Below are positions 47,693-54,863 of a stretch of DNA of 54,863 nt, piece by piece (the first letter of the stretch is position 1; each line of letters opens with the position of its first letter). The position numbers and the translations under genes are program-made. The stretch covers positions 1-54,863 of the forward strand of contig JASGUU010000066.1 in the NCBI GenBank assembly GCA_030057555.1, in the 5' to 3' direction. The DNA is from Bacillota bacterium (lineage in GTDB: Bacteria; Bacillota; Clostridia; Saccharofermentanales; Fastidiosipilaceae). The notes beneath the pieces are model-generated. The model searched no databases. It had not been told where the DNA came from and saw nothing but the letters and a program-made list of their open reading frames with translations.

Positions 47693-48400
47693 TCAGGGCT
47701 GAAAACCACATTGGCTCCGACGCTTCAGGTAGGCTGCGGCACAGTCTTCCGCCCGCTGCGGATAGTCATAACCCAGAGCAGCCGCGGCTTTTTTCGTCAC
47801 CTTCGCAAACAGCGCCTGCGTCCGATAAGCAGTCGATGAATCTGCCATCATGCCAGACATCTGTCCCGCTGATCTACGCACAATACAGTTCGATCATTTT
47901 CAGCAGATGGCTCTTGAGGTAGCAGTCGACACACATTTGGGCCGTCCACAGCTCACCCCGCAGCAGCTTCTTCATCGCCCAGATATTGTGGAAGTTGAAG
48001 TCATTTACGGCATGTGCGAATTCAGCCTCCGACATCTCCGGCTTTGAAACGACCGGCTCGACATGCCGCTCCAGCAATCTGGAGAATGGAAGCGAATCGT
48101 AGAGTATCTGGCAGCCCCGGCTCAGCACCCGGCCCGCAACACCACTTTCCAGGACAGCCATAAATTCTTCCGGCGTGAAAACAACCAGATCTACATCCTT
48201 GTCGGCGTCATAGATGGATCTGATCTCCTTGAGCCCGCTCACTGTGATTTTTATAGAGGAGATGCTTCGCCGCCCCAGTCGATCAGGGTATTAGCCTGAA
48301 TACCATCTGCCTGTATCTGCCGTCACCTCGATATATCATCATCCAGCTCCGCCAGCCGGATAAGCTCTTCTGTTATCTCCCGGAATCTGCTGCCTGACAT
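47693..48400 (-). pseudogene. Decayed aminoglycoside 6-adenylyltransferase-like gene
   Basis: Four pieces line up with ANT(6)-type streptomycin adenylyltransferases but in shifting frames with stops: an N-terminal piece from ATG 48400 (FREITEELIRLAELDDDI), a short piece at 48240-48300, the best piece at 47874-48242 (DKDVDLVVFTPEEF, FHNIWAMKKLLRGELW), and a C-terminal piece at 47693-47881 with a WHDGRFID segment in yet another frame. The catalytic glycine-serine region is deleted. It cannot make a working enzyme. Confidence 0.75.
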
Positions 48401-48412
48401 GAATGCCCCTCC

Positions 48413-49279
48413 CTACCCAAAGCGCAGAATAAGAGAATCGCAGACAGGCACATAGCCGATTTTCCGGTAAATGCTGTTCGATACGGGATTCGCCAGATCC
48501 GTATACAAAACACATTTCACATAGCCCTTATCCAGGGCCAGCTGACTGATCTGTGCCACGACGGAGGTCGCATAGCCTCTGCCCCGGAAATAGGGTGGTG
48601 TGTAGACGAAAGCAACACCGATGGATGTTGGCAGCTCTCTGGTGAATCCTGCCATGGAGACAGGAACTCCATCGACTTCCAGTATGTAGATCTTTCCGGA
48701 ATCAATACGATACCGGGCTTCCTGGCTGTCCAGCGGTATATTCATCTCCGTTCGACCGTAAATTCCGGCGGCATTAAATGCCTCGAGCCAGTACGGGAAG
48801 AAATGCATGTCGCCATGTGTGACGAGACGGATTTCGCCTTCGCGCCTGATATCCGGATTGACGGCCTCCAGCTCATGGATTCTTTGCTTCATTTCAGTAT
48901 GGCATGACAGGCCCTTGAGGGCGGTATGTTTCTCCACAAAGGCCAGTGCCAGTGCCTTGTCGGAGATCACACCGGGGATGTCCACGTCACCCAGTCCGGC
49001 GATCAGGCAGTCCAGAGCTTCAGGTCTGGGCTCATTACCCGTCGAGTAGAGCGTGATGTTATGTGGAGGGGTCATGAGGGCGGTGAGTACGATTCCCCTC
49101 GCATCGGAAACCGTCGCCATGACCCAGTTGGCCGGATCCCGCCAGCCCGTTTTGTCGCGGCCCTCGCAGCCTATCAGGATGTTGCCCAGGAGAATCATGT
49201 TCTGCGCTTCGTGACGCATCAACACATCACAGGTCTCGTCGTGGAATTCATGTACATCCGTGAATCGTTTGAACATCAT
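48413..49279 (-). CDS. GNAT-family N-acetyltransferase with N-terminal extra domain
   Basis: Predicted acetyltransferase of 288 residues. The C-terminal GNAT domain (about 155-285) shows YFRGRGYATSVVAQ as motif A and NPVSNSIYRKIGYVPV as motif B. The N-terminal half is a second GNAT-like fold without a clear CoA site, as in two-domain members. The substrate is unknown. It ends 13 bases before the decayed adenylyltransferase gene. Confidence 0.87.
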   Translation of the reverse strand: MMFKRFTDVHEFHDETCDVLMRHEAQNMILLGNILIGCEGRDKTGWRDPANWVMATVSDARGIVLTALMTPPHNITLYSTGNEPRPEALDCLIAGLGDVDIPGVISDKALALAFVEKHTALKGLSCHTEMKQRIHELEAVNPDIRREGEIRLVTHGDMHFFPYWLEAFNAAGIYGRTEMNIPLDSQEARYRIDSGKIYILEVDGVPVSMAGFTRELPTSIGVAFVYTPPYFRGRGYATSVVAQISQLALDKGYVKCVLYTDLANPVSNSIYRKIGYVPVCDSLILRFG

Positions 49280-49435
49280 GCCGGTATCCTCTCATCAGCG
49301 CCTGGCAGCACAAAGCATCAGCCTGGGTGGTTTCTCCCAATACAGGTTACATTTGCTATGACATATTACCCCAGCGCAGAACTGTCAGCAGCCGGGAACT
49401 GATGACCAGATCATCGGATTCCCTGCAGGGGAATG

Positions 49436-49484
49436 GATCACCGCAGCACGGCCATGCCTGCCCGGAAAAGCTGCTGCGGTGATC
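49436..49484. terminator. Stem-loop directly after cotH
   Basis: A 13-bp perfect stem (GATCACCGCAGCA, 49436-49448, with 49472-49484) and a 23-base loop lie 8 bases beyond the cotH stop. The T-rich run is on the plus side (TTTCTTTCT), so as a minus-strand terminator it lacks a U tract; it may act for the operon end or in both directions. Confidence 0.5.
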
Positions 49485-49491
49485 TTTCTTT

Positions 49492-51393
49492 CTAAGCCCT
49501 GTACAGCTTCACAATGACGAGGCCCGCACAGAGGATCAGTACTGAAACCGCGATGCCCAGCCACCCCGACAAGCTGCCCGTGGCAATACCCCTGTCGTTC
49601 ATCGCCGGGCGGAAGTCCCCGCCCGGCATTTGACCGTCGTTGGGAACAGGGCGCGCCATAACGTCACCGGTTCTGTTCTCCAACGGCAGTTCCGACTCGG
49701 AAGGACTCACTTCTCCCGACCAGCTGGAATCCGGCGCTGAGAAAGCCTGATCCGGAAACTGACCGTCTCTTCCTGCAGGCAATTGGAAGGGATTGAAAGA
49801 TCCGGAAAAATCCGGCAACTGATTGCCCTGGGGCAGACCCTCCGGCATTGTCCCTTCAGGGAAAGCCCCCCTGTTTTCCTGCCTGTCCGGCATGCCGCCG
49901 CCCCTGCCCATGGAACCCATGGCACTCAGGGCGAGACCCGACGCATCGGCGTAGTTCATGCTTTCACCTGTCCTCCCGTTGGCCAGCTGGGCAGTTACGC
50001 TCTCTGAGCGCAGGGTGCAGAACTCGCGCAGAGCTCCTACACCGGCTTCAAATTCATCGAAGCCATAGAAGCATGTCGGATCCCTGGCCACATAGGGCTC
50101 TATCAGAGCATATGCACTGTCAATGATGCCGGTGATGTCGACCGTGTCCAGAAATTCCGTAAAGCAGCGGTGATAGAGCCCGGTATACTCCGTGTCCTCC
50201 ATGATCCAGTTCCACATGGGCCTGTCACTTGAGGCTCCGCCGGATACGGGAGAGTCAATGGGCGTATTGACCACAGCCTGCGCATCCCCGCCCTGAAAGG
50301 TGCCGAAGGCGAGGTTGTAATCCCAGGGAATCATGGCCATCCGCCCATCTTCTTCATAGAGGTAATAGTTATGCACCATGGCTCCGGTGTAGCTGTCACC
50401 GTTACAGACATAGTTGTGTACGACGAAGTAACGGATCACCTGATCAATATCCACCACCGAATCAATTGCTTCTCCTGCATTCAGCTTCCGCAGAGATTCC
50501 ATCAGACGCCTCTGATCCGCTCTGCTGATGTCGGTTTTGGCACTGTCCCAGATATTCGCGTAGCTGTCGGGATCGTCGTCAAGATACTGAAGCTTGACAT
50601 CGGCAGAACCCATACCGCCGCCGAAGCCGCCTCTTCCCTTCTGCACGCTGTTCCTGTCAGGCTGCTGTGGCAGTATCATCTCCGGCGTGAAGGTTTCGAA
50701 ACCAGCCGTGAACTCTTCGCGATTTATGAAATCGTCCATGTTGAAATCTCTGCCGTTGCCACGACCACCGCCGAAGCTCATGCTGTCTGGCTTGTAGAGC
50801 TCGCCCTGTACGGAGCCGTAATTGCGACAGAGAAAGGCTTCCTCGACACCCTCTACCGCGAGATAGAGTCCCCAGTCTTCGCCGTTGACCGTGATATATA
50901 CAAAACTGCACAGCGGGGCATTGACACCAAACTCCTGCATCATCGTGTAGCTCAGATAGTCTTTCATCATGGTCGTATCCTGAATCAGATTGTTCAGGTT
51001 CAGCTTGTCCAGCCCATGGTAGCTGAGGGAACTGTCGTACTGGTCGAACTCGATCTTGAAACTGTAGCGGCTGCTGTTCATGGCGGCCACACTGGAGAGT
51101 GAAGTATTGCCTTTGCCGCGGATGCCTACGTGCCGGTATGCCTCACCGTCAATCACGACACTGGCTGCACAGTAATCCTCACTGACGACATTGTTCAGGA
51201 ATCCATCCCAGTCATCCATGACAATGTCAATGCTGTGGACGCGTGTCTGGTCAAAGAGCAGCTTCTCGTATCCCAGCGTCCTGGCCTCGATTTCCGGGCT
51301 GAACTGCGTGCTGCTCATCAGCAGGAAACTCAGCACCAGGATCAGTGCCGTGACGGTCCAGGCAATTCTGTCTAAGTATTTGCTGCCGGACAT
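49492..51393 (-). CDS. CotH kinase-family protein
   Basis: Predicted surface-exposed protein kinase-like protein of 633 residues. An N-terminal membrane anchor lies at about 8-30 and a C-terminal one at about 605-628. Between them is the CotH domain with LYLAVEGVEEAF near 195 and the catalytic-type IPWDYNLAFG near 360. Residues 500-600 are glycine/proline/aspartate-rich low complexity. CotH kinases phosphorylate surface proteins in spore-formers, but this gene sits with VTC and DUF4956 genes. ATG 51393 lies 4 bases after the DUF4956 stop. Confidence 0.9.
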   Translation of the reverse strand: MSGSKYLDRIAWTVTALILVLSFLLMSSTQFSPEIEARTLGYEKLLFDQTRVHSIDIVMDDWDGFLNNVVSEDYCAASVVIDGEAYRHVGIRGKGNTSLSSVAAMNSSRYSFKIEFDQYDSSLSYHGLDKLNLNNLIQDTTMMKDYLSYTMMQEFGVNAPLCSFVYITVNGEDWGLYLAVEGVEEAFLCRNYGSVQGELYKPDSMSFGGGRGNGRDFNMDDFINREEFTAGFETFTPEMILPQQPDRNSVQKGRGGFGGGMGSADVKLQYLDDDPDSYANIWDSAKTDISRADQRRLMESLRKLNAGEAIDSVVDIDQVIRYFVVHNYVCNGDSYTGAMVHNYYLYEEDGRMAMIPWDYNLAFGTFQGGDAQAVVNTPIDSPVSGGASSDRPMWNWIMEDTEYTGLYHRCFTEFLDTVDITGIIDSAYALIEPYVARDPTCFYGFDEFEAGVGALREFCTLRSESVTAQLANGRTGESMNYADASGLALSAMGSMGRGGGMPDRQENRGAFPEGTMPEGLPQGNQLPDFSGSFNPFQLPAGRDGQFPDQAFSAPDSSWSGEVSPSESELPLENRTGDVMARPVPNDGQMPGGDFRPAMNDRGIATGSLSGWLGIAVSVLILCAGLVIVKLYRA

Positions 51394-51397
51394 CCTG

Positions 51398-52069
51398 TCA
51401 CCCCATGTAGTCGCCGTTATAGGAGACAATCACGGCACTTGCCACGCCGGGCATTTCGGAGAGAACAGCGATAAAGTCGGTGTCGTCTTCCTTCAGTCGG
51501 ACTTCGATATTCAATTCGACAGCGCCCTTGACGGCGGATTTGCTCTTGACGATGCTCCGGGTCACATTTTTCGCGAGGAAATCCCGGGCCTGCACTTCCA
51601 CATCATGGTTCTCGCAGTTCAGGACGACCATGTAGGGCTGGCTGTTCGTCTTCCTGTTGACAAACAGCAGCAGGATCAGGCCGATGCAGACGCTGCCAAT
51701 GATCGCCAGAGGAATCATGCCGGCTGCGAGGATAATGCCTGCGCCTATGGCCCAGAACAAAAAGACGAGATCCAGCGGGTCCTTGATGGCGGTACGGAAG
51801 CGAACGATGGAGAGCGCACCCACCATGCCAAGGGAAAGAACCACGTTGGAGGTTACGGCGAGAATGACGATGGAGGTAATCATCGTGATGGCGATCAGGG
51901 TGGTGCCAAAGCTCGAGGAATACATCACACCACGGTAGGTCTTCTTATAGACAAGAAAAATGAACAGGCCGATGCCAAACGAAAGCACGATGGTCAGCAG
52001 CATATCCAGAACACTGACGGAAGTAATGTTCTCCAGAAAGCTGGACTTGAAAATATCGTTGAAACCCAT
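51398..52069 (-). CDS. DUF4956 membrane protein
   Basis: Integral membrane protein of 223 residues with four hydrophobic segments in the first 140 residues and a soluble C-terminal alpha/beta domain. The segment LGMVGALSIVRFRTAIKDP near 90 is diagnostic for DUF4956. Its function is unknown; the family commonly neighbours VTC-domain and CotH proteins, as here. ATG 52069 has a GGGAG site. Confidence 0.9.
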   Translation of the reverse strand: MGFNDIFKSSFLENITSVSVLDMLLTIVLSFGIGLFIFLVYKKTYRGVMYSSSFGTTLIAITMITSIVILAVTSNVVLSLGMVGALSIVRFRTAIKDPLDLVFLFWAIGAGIILAAGMIPLAIIGSVCIGLILLLFVNRKTNSQPYMVVLNCENHDVEVQARDFLAKNVTRSIVKSKSAVKGAVELNIEVRLKEDDTDFIAVLSEMPGVASAVIVSYNGDYMG

Positions 52070-52096
52070 GGATGGATTCTCCCTTTCCTTCTATTG

Positions 52097-52768
52097 TCAG
52101 TCGTACATGCGGGAAGCCGCGTACTTGGAGAAAGCCGCGCCTCTCCTGCCATCAAGCTGAATCGCACCCCGAATGACAGCGGGCAGATAGCTGTCCCATT
52201 TCACTTCGAGAATGCAGGGACTGGGCCTGATGGGCAGCGTCACGCAGGCGGGATTCAGGAAATCCGTACATGTCATGCCGGTACGGATGTTGTAGTCCAG
52301 CGTGACTCTTACGTTGCCGGGAGCGAAAACAAAAGGCTCCCGGGTATAGTCAACAATCACCTGCGCCTTCAACCCTCCAGTGAGGATACGGGTATAAAAC
52401 GCGAGGATCATTTCATCTTCGCTCTGCGACATCCAGCCGAGATTCCCCTCCGCAACAGCCTGTGCCTGCCAGGGAGTCAAAGCCACTGAGGTCTTGTGCC
52501 CATGATGGCCACACTTGTACTTGCGTTCCAGAAAGATCGCGGACGGATCATGGTTATACAGACGTATCCGGAACTTTTCCCGGACAGCTGCCCCGTCCAG
52601 CTTTTCTCTGAGTGCTCTGTCGGCCAGGTCGTCAAAATAGAGGCTGCGGACTTCATATTGTCCGTCTATCGCATACCTGTCCGGCTTCATCACAGCGCGC
52701 AGTCTCTGCCGCAGGATCGGGATGTCGAACGCGTTGATTTCATGCTTGGCTTCATGTCTGAACTGCAA
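52097..52768 (-). CDS. VTC-domain (polyphosphate polymerase-like) protein
   Basis: Cytosolic tunnel-shaped protein of 223 residues of the VTC family. It begins FRHEAKHEINAFDI and has basic residues lining the predicted channel: YEVRSLYFDD near 38, FRIRLYNHD near 65, LERKYKCG near 80, and a terminal LEVKWDSYLP. In yeast Vtc4 this fold makes polyphosphate; bacterial activity is not established. The start is TTG 52768, 10 bases after AAAGGAG. It is 115 bases downstream of the histidine kinase gene. Confidence 0.88.
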   Translation of the reverse strand: MQFRHEAKHEINAFDIPILRQRLRAVMKPDRYAIDGQYEVRSLYFDDLADRALREKLDGAAVREKFRIRLYNHDPSAIFLERKYKCGHHGHKTSVALTPWQAQAVAEGNLGWMSQSEDEMILAFYTRILTGGLKAQVIVDYTREPFVFAPGNVRVTLDYNIRTGMTCTDFLNPACVTLPIRPSPCILEVKWDSYLPAVIRGAIQLDGRRGAAFSKYAASRMYD

Positions 52769-52883
52769 ATCTTACCAGCTCCTTTCACTGCGTTAACAAT
52801 AGAGAACGAACCTGTGAATTACATAGGAGACAGCTGCCCGCATGGAAATGCATGCCGGCAGCCTGGCAATGCAGGACGGAAGA

Positions 52884-54104
52884 TCAGAAGCTGGCGACAA
52901 AGCGGATGCTCTCGGCAGAGGTATAGGTGGCTGTCAGTTTTCCGTTAAAGCGTTCACATATGGCTCTTGCCGCAGACAGCCCGATGCCATAACCCGATGA
53001 CTCAGCGCGCTGTGTACGGGCCGGGTCTCCCCGGTAGAAGCGCTCAAACAATATTTCCGTATCAGCTTCATGGGAAGCCTCGCAGCTGTTTTCCTGGATC
53101 ATGGAAATGCGTCTGCCATGCCGGGTCAGCCTCAGGGAGATCTGTCCGCCGTCCGGCGTGTACTTCACTGCGTTATCCAGCAGGATCGTCAGCAGCTGCT
53201 GGAAGCTTGCCTTCTCGATCAGCAGCCTCAGACCGGGCTCAATCTGAACATGGAAACGCAGACTGCGTACCAGAGCCGCTTCCTGATAGGCGGGCAGAAG
53301 CTCGGCGGCCAGCTCGCTGATATTGACCGGCTCAGCCGGCGGTGGGCTTTCTTCGTCGAGCCTCGCGAGCAGCAGCAGATTCGACATCAGCACATTCAGT
53401 CGCCTGGTCTGTGTGCGGATATGGACATTGTATTTGTTCTCGCCATGAATCAGCGCCATCGTGTCGTTGTTGGACTGAATGATCGCCAGCGGTGTCTTCA
53501 TCTCATGCCCGGCATTGGTAATGAACTGTTTCTGTTTCTCCATGCCTGCAATCACGGGTCGGATGACCTTGCCCGACAGCAGGCTGACAATGATCAGCAG
53601 GATCAGCCAGCAGAGGACCGCTATCGCAGCCGAAACAAAGAGAACCATGTAAAAGCTCTCGCTTTGTCCCGATGTATCCATAAAAAACAGCAGCCGGTTC
53701 GGTCCCAGATCTTTCACGGCGAACTTATACCCGTCAATTCGTCCGGATGTTCTGCCCGTCTGCCAAACCGCCAGGGCATAGTTTTCTGCCGTCTCACGAT
53801 CTATCGAAAAGATCTGATCGGTATTCACTTCCCGGACGTTGCCGTCCGCATCGCTGCGCACGATAAAGAAGCGTGAGGAGCGCATCCTGTCCATGTCCAG
53901 GGGCCGTATGAACGGAGGCGGCTGATTGAAATCCATCTTCTGAAATGCACCGTTGGAGTCCACCAGAATCTTCATCACCATATCCGACTGCCGTTCCAGC
54001 ATCATCCAGTTGAGCCCGTTGAGGGCAATCACAATGAAGAGCAGCAGACAGCTGACAGCCGCCATGGTGAAGAAGATAAAGCGTTTTCGTAAACTTTTCG
54101 TCAA
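52884..54104 (-). CDS. Two-component sensor histidine kinase
   Basis: Membrane sensor of 406 residues. Membrane segments lie at about 10-32 and 150-175, enclosing an extracytoplasmic sensing region of about 115 residues. The phosphoacceptor is in HEMKTPLAII near 210; the ATP domain has LLDNAVKYTPDG (N box) near 315 and GYGIGLSAARAI (G2) near 378. The usual DNG of the G1 box reads ENS, a variation seen in VanS-like kinases. Its ATG overlaps the regulator stop (ATGA). Confidence 0.93.
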   Translation of the reverse strand: MTKSLRKRFIFFTMAAVSCLLLFIVIALNGLNWMMLERQSDMVMKILVDSNGAFQKMDFNQPPPFIRPLDMDRMRSSRFFIVRSDADGNVREVNTDQIFSIDRETAENYALAVWQTGRTSGRIDGYKFAVKDLGPNRLLFFMDTSGQSESFYMVLFVSAAIAVLCWLILLIIVSLLSGKVIRPVIAGMEKQKQFITNAGHEMKTPLAIIQSNNDTMALIHGENKYNVHIRTQTRRLNVLMSNLLLLARLDEESPPPAEPVNISELAAELLPAYQEAALVRSLRFHVQIEPGLRLLIEKASFQQLLTILLDNAVKYTPDGGQISLRLTRHGRRISMIQENSCEASHEADTEILFERFYRGDPARTQRAESSGYGIGLSAARAICERFNGKLTATYTSAESIRFVASF

Positions 54105-54835
54105 GGCTGCAGCTCCAGCCGGTACCCTATATTCCGCTTTGACACGATCTCCACCTGGGAGTTCATGGCAGACAGGCGTTTGCGCAGATAGGAAATATAG
54201 AGCCAGACACTGTTGAGATCCGTTTCCGTATTATGGCCCCATGCTTTAACCAGCAGAGCCTCCGTGGACAGATACATCGTGTGATTCAGCATGAGCTGCT
54301 CCATGAGACGGTATTCCTGCCTGGGCAGCTGGCAGGACAGCTCCCCCACGATGAGTTCACCCGTCGTCATATTCAGTGTCAGATCACCAACGACAATCAC
54401 ATCGGGATGGTATTCTTCACGCCGCCGCAGCATGGCTCGTATTCTGGCAAGCAGCTCGCCCATGTCAAAGGGCTTGGGCAGATAATCGTCCGCACCGCTG
54501 TCGAGGCCCAGAATGCGATCCTCCACCTGCGTTCTGGCCGTCAACAGCAGCACCGGCGTTCGACAGCCGTTTCGGCGCAGTGCCTCAAGCACTTCGAGAC
54601 CATCCCGTCTGGGCATCATAATATCCAGAATGATGCCGTCGTAATCGCCTGTCATGGCGTAATCGTATGCGTCCGCGCCATCATAAACAGCGTCAACCAT
54701 ATATTTGTGATAGCTGAGGTAATCCACAACCGCTTCAGTGCAAAGCGCGTTCTGAAAAAGCCACCTGCTCGTTCGTTTGGGGCCAGCAGCGCGGCTCAAA
54801 CGGAGCCACCTGCTCATTCTGACTGGAGCCAGCAC
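54101..54835 (-). CDS. OmpR-family response regulator, N-terminus apparently replaced
   Basis: DNA-binding regulator partner of the kinase. The receiver domain is recognisable from about residue 30 (EAVVDYLSYHKYMVDA), has the phosphorylated aspartate in IILDIMMPRRDG and the conserved KPF lysine. The winged helix (about 150-240) ends in KRNIGYRL. The usual first strand with the acidic pair (as in LLVEDE) is missing: residues 1-28 read as basic, unrelated sequence made from the repeats at 54759-54815. It may be a damaged gene, or an upstream start may lie past the window. Confidence 0.78.
   Translation of the reverse strand: MLAPVRMSRWLRLSRAAGPKRTSRWLFQNALCTEAVVDYLSYHKYMVDAVYDGADAYDYAMTGDYDGIILDIMMPRRDGLEVLEALRRNGCRTPVLLLTARTQVEDRILGLDSGADDYLPKPFDMGELLARIRAMLRRREEYHPDVIVVGDLTLNMTTGELIVGELSCQLPRQEYRLMEQLMLNHTMYLSTEALLVKAWGHNTETDLNSVWLYISYLRKRLSAMNSQVEIVSKRNIGYRLELQP
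54759..54815. repeat. 12-bp direct repeat at the response-regulator 5' end
   Basis: AGCCACCTGCTC occurs at 54759-54770 and 54804-54815, 45 bases apart, within the region that replaces the expected regulator N-terminus. It may mark a recombination joint or, less likely, the edge of a larger array continuing outside the window. Confidence 0.6.
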
Positions 54836-54863
54836 TGATTTGTCTGGCTCTCAGTCAAAATGA

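Overview
The window looks like a high-GC, Gram-positive-type Bacillota chromosome, most likely a fermentative clostridium-like anaerobe. The basis is an FtsE/FtsX + M23 cell-wall hydrolase + S41 protease cluster, an orphan MsmK/UgpC-type sugar ATPase, a PucR/CdaR-type regulator, a LysM amidase, an NADH oxidase of the CoA-disulfide-reductase family, a Cys-type sulfatase, and a CotH/VTC/DUF4956 cluster. I cannot name the genus. I saw no rRNA, tRNA, prophage, IS transposase or CRISPR array.

Layout. 1-192: truncated copy of a dispersed repeat. 316-6909 (minus): hslO, methyltransferase, S41 protease, M23 hydrolase, ftsX, ftsE, a division/cell-wall cluster whose genes mostly overlap or abut. 7000-9521 (minus): PucR-type regulator and orphan ABC ATPase, each with its own signals. 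9818-16106 (plus): arginine operon argC-argB-argD-argF, then a GNAT acetyltransferase and a MATE exporter, behind a promoter carrying phased TGCA operators. 16296-16579: 71-bp tandem repeats with an internal hairpin. 16761-18242: sulfatase. 18604-24611: the least conventional locus, a SWIM-SNF2 helicase divergent from a three-gene operon (unknown protein plus two BrxC/BrxD-like P-loop ATPases). 24641-32995: housekeeping genes (VOC protein, NADH oxidase, alanine racemase, NAD(P)HX repair enzyme, HAD phosphatase, thioredoxin, metA, uridine-kinase-like). 33197-33620 and 43572-43993: two full copies of the dispersed repeat in inverted orientation, bracketing enolase, an FAD-dependent oxidoreductase, a GNAT, an ADP-ribosylglycohydrolase-family protein, PPK2 and a four-LysM amidase. 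44089-49279: an accessory stretch with an Asp-box sialidase-like protein, an unknown protein, a frameshifted gene, two kinds of decayed nucleotidyltransferase-like genes and a GNAT. 49492-54835 (minus): CotH, DUF4956, VTC-domain protein, histidine kinase and a response regulator whose N-terminus looks replaced.

How the genes fit together. The left cluster would couple septal ATP hydrolysis (FtsEX) to peptidoglycan cleavage by the secreted coiled-coil M23 protein. The arg operon makes citrulline from acetylglutamate but has no argJ or recognisable argA, so its GNAT is a candidate for the missing acetylation step. The SNF2/ATPase module resembles pieces of BREX-type defence without PglZ or a methyltransferase and is the best candidate here for an undescribed system. 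The right-hand two-component/VTC/DUF4956/CotH set is probably a regulated envelope or polyphosphate-related unit. Dispersed repeats, tandem repeats and pseudogenes concentrate between these blocks.
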